This document shows positions 1 to 10,900 of a DNA stretch of 64,000 nucleotides, piece after piece. A program made the translations under genes and the position numbers. The notes beneath the pieces were generated by a model. That model saw only the letters and a program-made list of their open reading frames with translations. It was not told the origin of the DNA and did no database searches. How positions within the stretch are numbered: position 1 is the stretch's first letter; each line of letters begins with the position of its first letter. Source of the DNA: Macropodus opercularis (Eukaryota; Chordata; Actinopteri; Anabantiformes; Osphronemidae); assembly GCA_030770545.1 (NCBI GenBank), contig CM061091.1, positions 7,062,501 to 7,126,500 of the forward strand, written 5' to 3'.

Positions 1-90
1 TCATCATTGTTTGATCTTCTACTCCTATTTATGTCCTCGCGCCCTTTCTCGCGTCTTTCATTTCATTGGCGTCTCTCTGCTCCTTGTCAG

Positions 91-286
91 TGCTCGGTGT
101 CTTGCGGCGGAGGGGTCCAGACTCGGTCCGTTCAGTGTCTCCGGCAGGGTCGCCCTACAGCTGGCTGCCTGCTGCATCAGAGACCCATCGCTTCCAGGGC
201 ATGTAATACTCACTTCTGTTCCCCCGCTCTCCCTGCTCCAGCACATCATCCCAGCCGGGTCATAGATGCTGGACTGACACTTAAAG
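91..286 (+). CDS. adamts16/18: ADAMTS16/18-type metalloprotease, penultimate coding exon (last TSP1 repeat)
   Basis: Partial gene; upstream exons lie outside the window. ADAMTS proteins are secreted zinc metalloproteases of the extracellular matrix whose C-terminal thrombospondin type 1 repeats help place the enzyme. A pyrimidine-rich acceptor ends in AG at 89-90, and the exon reads CSVSCGGGVQTRSVQC, then GCLLHQRP and SRACNTHFC. This is the usual cysteine pattern of an ADAMTS TSP1 repeat; its tryptophan end would be in the previous exon. About 23 low-complexity linker residues rich in Pro and Ala follow. The donor is AAAG/GTAAAA at 286/287 and the exon ends in phase 1, which matches the next exon exactly. 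The frame also stays open upstream of the acceptor, so the exon start rests on the splice signal and the domain boundary. Family assignment is firm; the choice between ADAMTS16 and ADAMTS18 is not. Confidence 0.88.
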
Positions 287-405
287 GTAAAAAGACAAAA
301 TCATTCAGTGTCCATAACTTCCAATAAATCAGCAACGGTTTTGAAGCGATAGAAAATTGTGTTATATGTGTGTTATATTGTTATGTTGTCTTGTCTCCTC
401 TCCAG

Positions 406-521
406 ATGAGCACTGCATAGACCATTTCAGCTGGTGCTACTTGGTCCCACAGCACGGTGTGTGCAATCACAAGTTCTACGGACAGCAGTGCTGCAGGTCC
501 TGCTCCAGTAAGAGGCTGTAA
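406..521 (+). CDS. adamts16/18: ADAMTS16/18-type metalloprotease, last coding exon (PLAC domain and stop)
   Basis: The acceptor CTCCTCTCCAG ends at 405 after a 119-bp intron. The split codon (G from the previous exon plus AT) gives Asp, then EHCIDHFSWCYLVPQHGVC, HKFYGQQCCRSC and a short basic tail SSKRL before TAA at 519-521. The six cysteines are spaced as in a PLAC (protease and lacunin) domain, which closes ADAMTS16, ADAMTS18 and several other ADAMTS members. The WCYLVPQHG and KFYGxQCC wording is typical of the ADAMTS16/18 pair rather than the 6/10, 7/12 or 17/19 pairs. GVCNHKFYG leans slightly to ADAMTS18 from memory, which I cannot verify here. No frameshift or early stop is seen, so the gene end looks intact. 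Confidence 0.92.
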
Positions 522-2695
522 AGTTTGGCCTCTGCAGGAGACCGTTGGCGATTACTCATACAACACAGAGAACGGTGCTGCACAATGTGTTTTCTTCCTG
601 GAGTACTTGATCAGTTTGGAAAAGAAGTTACAAAGCGAGAATCCAGAGACCTTTTCTTTTTTTTTTTTTGTAAAAGGAGGCAAAGAGGCTGCTCGTGGTC
701 ATTGAGTCATAGATCTTGGAACTGTCAGTCACGGAGCATCTGAAGAATTGTGGGTGTAATTTAAATGTTGTCTTTTAGTTTTTCCTGTTGGAAGATACAA
801 CACTACAAGCCATCACAAGAACAGGAAAGGACAACAGCGATTTTAGCTTGCTTATATATATATTTAAAGGTGTCTGGTCCCATATGCCTTTATTTAAGTT
901 ATTATGGTTGTACGTAATGTATTATTTACAGTTTGTCAGGTGTACAGTGGAGCTGTGTCATGTTATTTCTCCGTTTGGTAACGTCACTGGATCGTGCCAA
1001 TCACCTTCAGAGAATTCAAATGACACATAAGGAGTTGATGGTCATGAAATGTCTGCACTTGTTCTTTCACACATTGTCTGCTTTTCATTTTGCTGTTGAA
1101 TAATACCTGAACACATATTATATGTGCGTCTCAGTCATGTAAACACTGTCTGTAAAACATTTTATTCTGGCATTTTCGCCTCTTCTGTATCGTTATGCTA
1201 ATACAATCTACAGTATCCGTTTTCTGTTCATACTGTACCTGCTTTTTCTCTGCCGGCTGCACTGAGGGGAATGATAAACATCCGAAGGCCTCGGGGAAAG
1301 AAGAGTAGGGTGAAGAGGAGGAGAAGTGGATGATTGTAGGGCGAGTGTGGGCGCAGGCTGAATAGCAAGAGGGTTCGCCTGTTTGGGGGATGACAGTGCA
1401 GGCGTGTTCTCCACAGAAGTCTGGTCAGAGCGCTGCCCCCGATGTGGCAGAGATGTGAGGGTGGACTTTAGAGAATCCATGACGCTGACGTTTGTAATGT
1501 ACAAGATACTACTGCACTCGCATTGCTTTACCCGACACACACTATATATATATTATATTGAAATTATTCATGCTGGGCTGCATCCAAAATCTTCACCAGC
1601 TGAATGTCTCGCACTGAGCCTGTAAAAAAAGTGTAGTTGCTAATGGTTTTATGTTTTACTTCCCAGATATGTAAAAACAAAACATTATCCTTTTAATGAA
1701 AATCTCATAATTCGTTAATCCTTTTATACAAGATGTAGTTTGGTTTAGCTGAAAACCTCAATTTCTAAAATGTGAACAGAATACTGCTCACTTCTCACAA
1801 ACACGGTTTGAGGTTGTAAAGCCAAAGCGATGGGCTGTGGGAAGCCCCGTTAGATTATCAAACCTGTTTACTAAAGAAATGTTGATGGAGTTTTTTTTAA
1901 GCTTTATGTTGGCATTTAGTTGTGTAGTAAACTGTAAACACCATAATTATGCTCAGCGTCCAGTGTTGGCCTGGCCGCTCGGTGGGAATCTGCTTAAAGT
2001 ACCACTGGCCTCTTAGGCAACTTTAGGCCTTCTGTAACTTTTTTGCCCCCCTCAGACGTTTCCCAACCGCGTGCTGAGATGGATGTGTTTTTCTTACGGT
2101 GATTACGCCACCCTTTCCTCTCACCGTGGGGGCTGCGATTGCTCTTTAATCAACCCGTCTGCGTGAACCCGCCGAGCCTGGAGTCCCCTCGTCGTCTCGG
2201 CTGCATGCTTTTTACCGGCGTGCTGCGAGTCAGACACCGCAAGCTGTGTCCCACACGCGTATACGCTCGCACGCCATGGCTAACATGCAGGAAAAACAGG
2301 AGCATGGGGTGTGAAGATGCGCATTTATTGTGTATGCAGTGATCACATGCATGTTTTGCGTGTGTCCCTGGATGTATGCTTGCGTTTGCTACTTGAATTC
2401 ATGCATTTAAAACAGTGTTACGTGCGAGACAGTGTTTGTGCAATACATATGTATGTCCCTACATCCCAGCTTATGATGTCTACCTCTCAGTGGGGCGGCA
2501 ATTTTACTGCTGAGAGAATTTTTATTTCTCCATCCTGCTTTCGTCTCCAGATGGGGAGTCCATTTCCTCTCGTCTGTATTGGTTTATAATAACACATTTC
2601 GATTATCTTAGCATGGAAAGACACGTCGACCCCGAGCATTACTGCAGCAGCAGAATAAAAAGACCAAATCTCAAATAAAAAGACAGAAACTGAGG
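522..2695 (+). other. Probable 3' UTR of the ADAMTS gene
   Basis: No canonical AATAAA lies between the stop codon and about 2.65 kb on the + strand, so the 3' UTR probably runs about 2.2 kb. The stretch holds a T run at 657-669, a CpG-rich patch at about 2130-2290, and no coding signal. Small open frames inside it have no family signature. The extent is inferred from the polyadenylation signals alone; an earlier non-canonical signal would shorten it. Confidence 0.4.
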
Positions 2696-2713
2696 GCTGT
2701 GTTTATTTGGTGT
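2654..2713 (+). terminator. Candidate polyadenylation site of the ADAMTS gene
   Basis: Two AATAAA hexamers occur 20 bp apart (2654-2659 and 2674-2679). A GT/T-rich stretch follows (GTGTTTATTTGGTGTC, about 2698-2713), giving the usual order of hexamer, cleavage zone and downstream element. Cleavage would be near 2690-2697. They are the first canonical signals downstream of the stop codon. A further AATAAA lies near 2770. Confidence 0.45.
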
Positions 2714-3489
2714 CCTCGCTTGAATTCGGGTCTGTACCCAGGCTGGTGATGAACCCCATTTTAGTACCAGCAATAAAGTGTGTGCAGCATTTGAAAAGTA
2801 GCCTCAAACGCAGTAGTTGGCATCAGGCACATGCTCAGATGTTTGTTTACTTCATTAAAATATTATGTAGAATCATAATTATGACTGTTTTAATCTCATT
2901 TTCACAGCTGCTGATGCATTCATAGATGTTTGATTTTCTTCCACCAACCACACAAATTGCAGTTTACGTGCAGATCTTTTCAGTTCGGAGTTTTGAGACT
3001 CGTACATTTGCGTTAGTAGTATTTATCCTCCAACGTGGCAGTTGGACCTCATTCATCGCGTTGCGTTGCCACCTTTTTTCTGTAACAAACCCTTTCCACA
3101 GCTAAACAGCTGCACCTGTTCGCCCTCTGTGGCAAGAGGGTACACAATGTGCACACCGAGCCAAACTAGACGCCCCGGTCTGTCAACTCCAAAATAGGTC
3201 TGTCTCTCCTAATCCCTTCCCTAGCCAGGCTGATCGATGCAGGTATTTCTTAACATGCTCTCAAGAACCATCTTTTTTTTTTTTTTCCAGTTGGCAAAGC
3301 ACCAGCGGTTGTCGGTCCAGCGGTAAGTCAGAGCTGGATGTTATTTCCAGCTTCGACATTCCTCCACTAGCCGACTGTCAGGCAGCCCGGCTAAGACGGT
3401 CGTTTGTGTGCGCTCGGCGTGCAGTGAACCTTGATAGGACCCTTCACAACTGACAGTCAGCCTAATCACATCTTAACAGAGTTCCATCT

Positions 3490-3491
<2 letters not shown>

Positions 3492-3524
<33 letters not shown>
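3492..3524. repeat. (GT)n microsatellite
   Basis: About 16 uninterrupted GT units. Confidence 0.97.
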
Positions 3525-3526
<2 letters not shown>

Positions 3527-3892
3527 GACTGAGAGAAACTCAGAGTGATCTCTCTATTCCTTGCAGGGCTTACTCTGAGGGCAGGCTTGAGAACAAGTGA
3601 GAGCTGTCATATTTCAATGCCACCTTTCTCATCTGTGCCCCTGTACAAGGCTGAGTTCACTCAGCGCGTGCTCGCTAACACGTGCACGTTCTTGCCCCCT
3701 TCTTGTGTTTTTTATTTTTTTCTTTTCTCTCACCCTCCTCGCGCTCGGTGTGGCTGTCTGCACAGGGGAGCCTTCGCTGCGGGGTGATTGCAGGTGGATC
3801 GTGACATTGGCAGGGCTTTAGAGGTGCCTGGCTGCGTGGCAGTCGCAGTGTGGGGCTCGTTTGTTGCTGCCAGGCGTCTCCTCCTACGCTAA

Positions 3893-3915
3893 GAGATCTG
3901 CCCCTCGCAGATCTC
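3893..3915. repeat. Perfect 9-bp inverted repeat, 5-nt loop
   Basis: Arms GAGATCTGC (3893-3901) and GCAGATCTC (3907-3915) flank CCCTC. Both arms carry a BglII-type AGATCT word. It could fold as a short hairpin; no function is implied by the sequence alone. Confidence 0.8.
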
Positions 3916-5210
3916 AGTGATTAACGGCTCAAAAGACGACTGACAGCTCTGTGTCGAGCCGAGCCTTTGTGTCTCTGTCATGCTGGATGATTTAAGAGCA
4001 GGGTAAAGACCCGTGGATACCTCGCGCCCGGCTAAGCCCCCTCGGCTCTCCTGCACCCTCGCCCTGATCCTTGCTCATCACATGCTCCCAGCTTGCCTCT
4101 CATTAGCCTCATCCTCCATCAATCTGCATCTTCTTTTTTTTATTTCTCTCCCACCCCTGTCTCCCTCTCTGCTTCTCTGAGCACCACAGCCTTTTCGCTC
4201 TCCTCTCTCTCGTCACCCTTCTCTCATTCCTTTCATCTCATTAGCTCTGCGTGCGCTTTTGTAAACTGGAAAGTTTATAGTGCTTTATGAGCACCCAAAA
4301 TACTTTACCACCCCACCCGCTGCGCGTTCAGTCTGCAGAAGGTGTCATGTGGGGAATCAAGCTTCCCTCTCTTAAGAATCATCTGAAGCCTATTTGTTTT
4401 TCAAGCTTAAAAATGACCTTTTGACTGTGCTTGATTGAGAATCAGTTTCTATTGATTGCTGGAACCTTTTGGACTGTAATGTTCCAATATGTCAGTTTGT
4501 CATACTGCGGCTCAGACATCACTTGCTCGAGTACTGATCACGTAAAATACAGTCCATCTGTTCAGTTCTTGAGGCTTTCTTGACCATGCATATGTAGTAA
4601 CCAGCACTGAACAGAAGTCTGTTTCTCATCGTCCCTCAGGACATGTTTCAGAACACACGGTGCATAACTCACTCTCCCTGCTTCCATCAGATCCATCTAG
4701 TAAAAAGCTTTTACTTAACGTCTTTTCTCCTTCAGGCTTAGGATATTATCGATCTGTGTGTTTGCTCCAACTCTCTCCCATCTATCTTCCTCCCTTTTTT
4801 TCTCATCATTTTCCCCTGAAATGTAAAAATTGATTAGGATCCTCGGGGCCCTGTAGGCACCGGCTGCAGCAGTACCCACCTGCCTGTTAACCCTTTGACC
4901 TTGATGGAACCCGTGTCCTAGTAGCTGTAAAGGGATCCTGCTTCCTGCTCGCCTCCGTGTCGTCCAGCAGTTTTGTCTTTTTGCCTGAAAGTTGTTTGCT
5001 CAAAAAAAAAACAAAAACAAAAAAAACAGTGTGTGAATTAATCAATGCAAAGCAGAGAGCTTCCATTTCCATCCATTTCGGATCGGTTTCATTCCCAGAG
5101 GAGCTGTTGTTTGTCTCGCCTCCACCTCCTCCTCCTCCTCCCTGGAGACACATTGCTGCATTTGACATCCGTGTATTCCTACAGAACCATGTGCAGCACA
5201 TGCACTGACA

Positions 5211-5230
5211 TATATATATATATATATATA
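5211..5230. repeat. (TA)n microsatellite
   Basis: Ten TA units following ACTGACA and leading into CACAATTGG. Confidence 0.95.
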
Positions 5231-5360
5231 CACAATTGGCTGCCTTTGAAACGACACTCTGCTGAGTTTCACTGTGGGACAAGCTTTGAGCTGCCACACA
5301 CACTAAAAGAGATGCCGGTGAATAGATGCTGAAGCTGGTAACCCTCGTCGGTTCCTAGTC

Positions 5361-5379
5361 TGGCCACCAGAGGGCAATG
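5361..5379 (+). promoter_or_regulatory. CTCF-like binding site
   Basis: TGGCCACCAGAGGGCAATG matches the vertebrate CTCF core (CCACCAG-R-GGGC) in + orientation across its most informative positions. It is the best CTCF-like word I found in the window. It lies about 2.7 kb past the likely end of the ADAMTS transcript, a plausible place for a domain boundary. Occupancy cannot be judged from sequence. Confidence 0.55.
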
Positions 5380-5380
5380 C

Positions 5381-7790
5381 TTACCCAACAATCCCACCGT
5401 GGTGTGAGGATTTTTTTTTCTTCCTCTCCCTTCACATTTTCAGTCACATTTTAAATGCAAATTACAAACAACAACATAAACAAAGGACAACTACAGAAAA
5501 ATAAATCATTCTCCCTCACAACCCAGATGCTAGATGTATGCTAATGGATTTCCTTTCATGTCCTTGTACACTTAGCGAAAGCATTGACTCCTCTGACCTT
5601 TACATTATCTCAAGCACTAGCACAAGTACCGTCTCTCGCTTGAGTCTGACGTGCATCTTTCCAGTATTTGTAACTCAAAAAGTCATATTTTATTGATGAA
5701 CTGCACACTCACGCCGGCCACGGGGAATACAGTTGCACAACGTATATGTAAATTCCAAACCTATCAATTTTTCAGGCTCTTTGGTCTGCAAAGCCAGCTG
5801 AATCTCCGAGCCGATCCTTCATTTTTGCCCCTTGTGGATAAAAAGATGAATAGGCGAAAACAAGCCAGGCTTGATTTTTAGACCACCAGTGATTTCCTTA
5901 GTAAATGAAGTGCTCTCCAGTAGGTTGAGGGCGAAGCTGAATTACAAATAATCAGGGGAAACATCATCAGACAGGAAAGAAACAAGGTCAGAACTACAGT
6001 GCTACCAATTAGCTATTGCTTTTTTGTGCAAGGCAAGCAACAAAAGTGTAAAGGAGGGGAAGTGAAGTGTTCTCCTTCGCTGTAGAGAAACACTGTGTGT
6101 TTAGGTAATTGGTCAAGGTTACAAACCTCGATAAATCAAAGCCCTGCTGGTGTTTTAAACAAGGACATAGCAGTGGTCACGTTACAGCAGATACATTGTT
6201 TTCAGACGCACGCGCTGTAGCTGCAGACTAGCGGCGCCGCTCATTACTTGACCTCCCACTGTATTTTCTGTGGTACTGAGTGGCACACAGAGCAGATGAA
6301 GAGCCTCCACATCAGCCGTGCCTTCAACGAGACTTTCATCTTATTGAGGCCTTGATGACACTGAACAGATTGCATTTTGAAAGTGAAAGTCGTCACGCCT
6401 GGACAAAATGTGTCTGAAGTCGTTTCGGCGAGAGAGAGAGAAAGAGAGAGGGATTCGCTTTTAGCTGGTGCAATTTCAAGTCATCTGAGAGGATTTCTGG
6501 ATGTTTCGGAATCGTCATGAGGAGACAAATTGTCCACTGCTTCGTAAAGTTGATCTTCTCAGATCAGTTTAATGGATTGGGATAACTGGATAAAAGCACG
6601 GCGTCCAGCTAAAACGGTGGTTGACTAACTCAGACAAGTTTAGAGAAAGCTGTCTAACATCCTGCCACAGTCTCACATTGCTTAAATTGTTTCGTGTGGG
6701 GTTTGGTTCACCCTTCAAAAAACAAACAAACAAACAAACAAAAATCCAAATGAAAACTGCAAACCTGGATAAGACTGGAGTAAAAGACACCAAGAGTTTC
6801 CATCTGGATTCTGTGCAGGGTTTAACAAAGCTTGTATCTTTAAGTCACCAAAACAAGCATTGATGGAGGTGTTTTGGGATGTCTGAGAGAGAACATCTGC
6901 AGATTCTCACCGGCATGAGCTGGTTTTTGCTCTGAGAGTTTACGTGCGTGTGCGCGAAGGCAAAGTTGCGTAGGAATAAATAACAAAACTTTAAGACAAT
7001 GGCGACGACTGCTCGTCCGGCTGAAGCGTCTGCGGCTGTCAGGATAAATAGATAGAAGAGGAGAGAGAGACAGCAGGCTGACAGATTTCAGTGGCAATGT
7101 GCCTCCCAGCCACTTCCTCGCTGCTTTTTACCCAGTGCCTCTGGTGAAGTACACATATGAAAGCGAAGGAGGCGTCACATGCAGCCAAAACGGCGCAAAA
7201 GCACCATTATGGATACAAAACAACTGTCACCTGAAACTGGAGTAAGTGGATCTGATGGCTTGCCTCACCTCACCTTTATCAGTTTGTTTACAGTGAACCG
7301 AAACAGTGAAAAATTACAGTCACAAAAGCAAAAAGCAAAAAAAAAAAAAAGCTCCCGTACTCACGTACATGTGACTCCAATATCAACTCAATGAATAAAT
7401 CCCATTTCTACAGATGACTCTCTTTATTAGATGTAGCACTTGTAGCAGCCTGGAGTATTTTCTAAATATACCCGCGCCTCCTCTTTTGTTCTCTCCGGAG
7501 TTGTATGAACTTCTGTCGACAGCAATCACGACCGCAATAGATACGAATCCAAATGAAGCAAATCAATCAACCTGCCTCGCGCTTGTTCCTCTTCCCCAAA
7601 CTCTTCCCCACCAGCAGAGAAAAACAGCTGTCAGTGAAGTGGAGCTAAAACGGGAAAGTTTGCTTCCATTTGAGTCGGGTTTCCTTCGGAGAGCGGCGGG
7701 AAGCAAGGAGAGGTGGGCAGGTGTGTCTGGCTGTGCCGGTGAGGCTCGGTTTCCAAGTTACTTTTGCTACACCTCAGCTAATCATCTAAC
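5381..7790. other. Non-coding stretch with simple repeats
   Basis: No gene is recognised. Contents include a GA tract at 6430-6451, a CAAA tract at 6717-6744 and an A run near 7338-7351. The open frame running from 7414 to 8010 has no recognisable family signature and its 3' half overlaps a regulatory-looking block. Confidence 0.55.
6717..6744. repeat. (CAAA)n microsatellite
   Basis: About six tandem CAAA units in an A-rich context. Confidence 0.9.
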
Positions 7791-7849
7791 TCAGTGGTCG
7801 GTCCACCCGGCAGGCGCATCAAATACCTCGTCCCTCCCTCCACCCTCCC

Positions 7850-7990
7850 CCCTGTTGGCCTCAATTAGCGGGGAATTAAAGTCCTGCTTCATGGATGGGA
7901 TTCATGGGGGACGCTGCTTCTTAATTACAACAGCTCTCCATGTGCTGCTGGGGACTGATTGCAAAGCAAGACGTCCCCCAACCCAGCAGC
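7850..7990. promoter_or_regulatory. Candidate conserved non-coding element
   Basis: A repeat-free block with closely spaced homeodomain-type words (CAATTAG near 7862, GAATTAAAG near 7873, TTAATTACAA at 7921-7930). A stretch rich in CTGCTGG/CAGCAGC words follows. Its look is that of a developmental enhancer, but no conservation data are available here. Confidence 0.28.
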
Positions 7991-10900
7991 AGCACCCCGG
8001 CCCTGTCTGAGGGTGTCTGGAAAACGGCATTGTTGAAAGCAGCAGGCAGATGCAGATTAGTCATTTGGCTGATACAATAGTGCTCAGCTACAAGTGTCAC
8101 TGTCATCTTAGTTGGGTTTTTTTTCATTCTCTTATCCTGCTGCCTCCAACAAGCCTGGAGAAACTTTTTCAGTGCAGAAGCAGGTTTTGTTTTTCTTCCT
8201 TTTTATACACGGCTCATAAATAACAGTTAAGTGGTTTTATTTGCTGTTTGTGGGTTTTGATTCTTTATGTCATTATAGCAATGGTCTTAAAGAGACTGGG
8301 TGTGTCCGTGGTTGTGTTTTAGTTTCGGTGGACGGGGGTCAGCACAGCGAGCTCTGATGCAGCTTGCAGCCAACCTCACTCCCATGCTGACCTCTGACTC
8401 ACAATATTAACACAACACATAAATTTGTGATGTAACAATATGAACTTTTCCTATCGGTTACTGATGTTTTACTGTATGCTACATAAAACCTACGTAGACA
8501 ATAATGCAAATCAGCAAATCTGTTTCTGAATGAAACACATTTAAACTGTTTGTTGTTTTCTGAAATGACATTTCCTGGTAATTTTAGATTATACATGAGC
8601 TGTGTTTTAAAGACATGCGAAAGTTGTGACAGGAAATTAATGCACAGAGCAAAATTAATTTATCGTACTTCTATACGTGTTCCATTCAGCGTGAAACACA
8701 AATGGAAACTCGAGAGCGCTGTGTTTAGAAATAAGGCATCGACTGAAACCACACTTGTGCCCTCTTGGGATGGTTTGATATGCATTCTTTATTTGGGAGG
8801 GCAGAGCATTACGCCGTGTTTTTCCACAACCCACATTCTCAGTTTGGCTTTCTGCGAAAAGGTTGGAATAATTGCTCTTTGTCTCTGCACCTGTGTGATG
8901 CCAAAAAGCCAGAAAACCCTCCTTGAATTTCTATGAAAAAGCCCATGAGAGCCACTTGTGACGCGAAGCAGCAGCGCGCTGAAGAGGCTGCAGTATTCTA
9001 GAATTAGCAGTGATAGTTGAATACTCAGGGAGGCAAAGTGGGTACGCATCTCCTTATGTTATTTTTATATTTCATTTTGAAAAGTCAAAAGAGTGAAAGC
9101 TACGGCACCCTAAAAATGTATCATTTAAATTATACCAGTACTGTTAGCATCCACCTCAACGAGGCTCGATCAACCTCACAACGATCCGAATGTTTAACAT
9201 GAACATGTTGTCTTCTTTGTGTTGTCTTTGTGCAACGATATGTGCATCTGTGAAGAGCGTTTTCCCTTTTGGATGAACTTGAACAGACTTGGGTGAACTG
9301 AACTGTTTCGAAGAAGCTCAGGCGTCAAGTCAGCGACAGCAAAGCTCGCCGGTTTGTCTTTGACTGCGCCGCCACACACAGGCTGTATCCACTGCGTGGC
9401 TCTGACAAATGTAACCAGGCTAACTTTCACATTGGATTCTGGATTCTATCGATAGTTAGGGCGGTTTCATAAATCAGCCGAGACAAGTTTTTCCCAGTCT
9501 TCTCAGGGTTAGATTTACAGTGGTGTCAATGATGGCATGATGAATGGGGACCATTGCCACATGTAGATGCATGCATAAAAAAAGAGAAAGAACCTTTAGG
9601 GCAAAGAGTAGGGAAATATTAAAATAATCTTAAAAAAAGACTGGAACCCATTTTTCCTCACACGTTTTATTGAGATCAGACATAATGAGCAGTGTGCACC
9701 GTATGTCTGCAGACATGTGAATAATCAGCACCAACTGCTGGAATTGGTCACCAGCTAATCAGTGTTAGGTCAAATCGGGCTTCTTACGTGATAATAGCAT
9801 AGGCGCCAGTGTGCAACAGTAATTGCCTTGTGTATATATTTGATTCTAGGACATAATTTACTTTTGCTACATCCTTGGGCGTTTTTCTTTATTTCTAATA
9901 TCATCCTCACTCATGTCAGTTTGTCTCAGCCTGGCATTTAGTGCATTAGTTCATTGTGATGCTCGCTTTGATCCTTGTTCGTTTATCTGACAGCCCTGAC
10001 CCCTTTGCTAGTTTGCGCCATCCTTTGTGTTTGCCTCACAAGTTCGATTGAAGATTTTAACCAGTCTTTTGTTCTTTTACAAACGTCTTTGTAACTAATG
10101 TTTCCGTGTTGGTTTTGTCAGTCTGCGAGAGTTTGGTATTCTGTCTATGGATAGTACAATGTTTATTGCCACCCTTTAGTATACACGTGGCAAGTTGGTC
10201 TTAGAAGCGGTTATGTTCAGCCATTATGGGTAAAGGGTAAAGTAAGCAGGCATTTAGATTCAGTTCTCTGATGTGTCACTGATTTTGATTAAATGAAGGT
10301 ATTTTTATCCATCTGGTCAACACAGTCACAGTCAACAAGTCAGAGAAAAACCTGAACACGGTTTCTCAAATTAGCCACAAACGACTAATTAGTCTTTGAT
10401 GGTCAAAGGTCAAGGTCTGTGCATGTTATTTAAATAAACACTCAAATTACCTGATCACTTACAGTAAGCTAACAATTATTTACAGTACATGTTTGTCAGG
10501 AACGTTTGCACTCAGGTAACCAAGTTATAATCAACTCTCCTCCGCACCTATGAGAAACACGGTTAAATGCATTGATTTGGTGGCTGGTAGGAATCTGATT
10601 CCCCCCGGGGTAGATTTCTCCAAGTGAACGGTGATTTCGCTTCCATACACACATGCATGAAAAGGACCAAAGACATCCCTGAAACTTCTGCTATCACATT
10701 GATCGAGGTAAATTGGATTTTGGTTGTGTTTCTCAAAACTTCGAAAGAATCCATTTGATTCAATTTCACCCTCTATATATTAGGGTGACGACAGAAAACA
10801 CTGAGACTGATACTGTATCTCTCAAAACCTTGCTATAGGGCCTTGGCTGGACAGACCCTTTAAAGATGGAAAGTCTTTGAACACTTCAAAATGTCAAATC

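Larger units (their letters stand above)
2714..5360. other. Non-coding stretch downstream of the ADAMTS gene
   Basis: No gene is seen. Contents: a GT microsatellite at 3492-3524, a short perfect hairpin at 3893-3915, T/C-rich tracts around 4130-4250, an A-rich run near 5001-5026 and a TA run at 5211-5230. Open frames over the pyrimidine tracts encode only low-complexity peptides. Confidence 0.6.

Noticed and set aside
3115..3140. CGCCCTCTGTGGCAA considered as a second CTCF site
   Set aside because: Spacing within the core is one base short of the motif.
7414..8010. 198-codon + strand open frame
   Set aside because: No domain, no splice context, low-complexity Pro/Ser segments, and its 3' half overlaps a regulatory-looking block.
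8550..8936. 128-codon + strand open frame
   Set aside because: Overlapped by an antisense frame of 86 codons; no domain or splice support.
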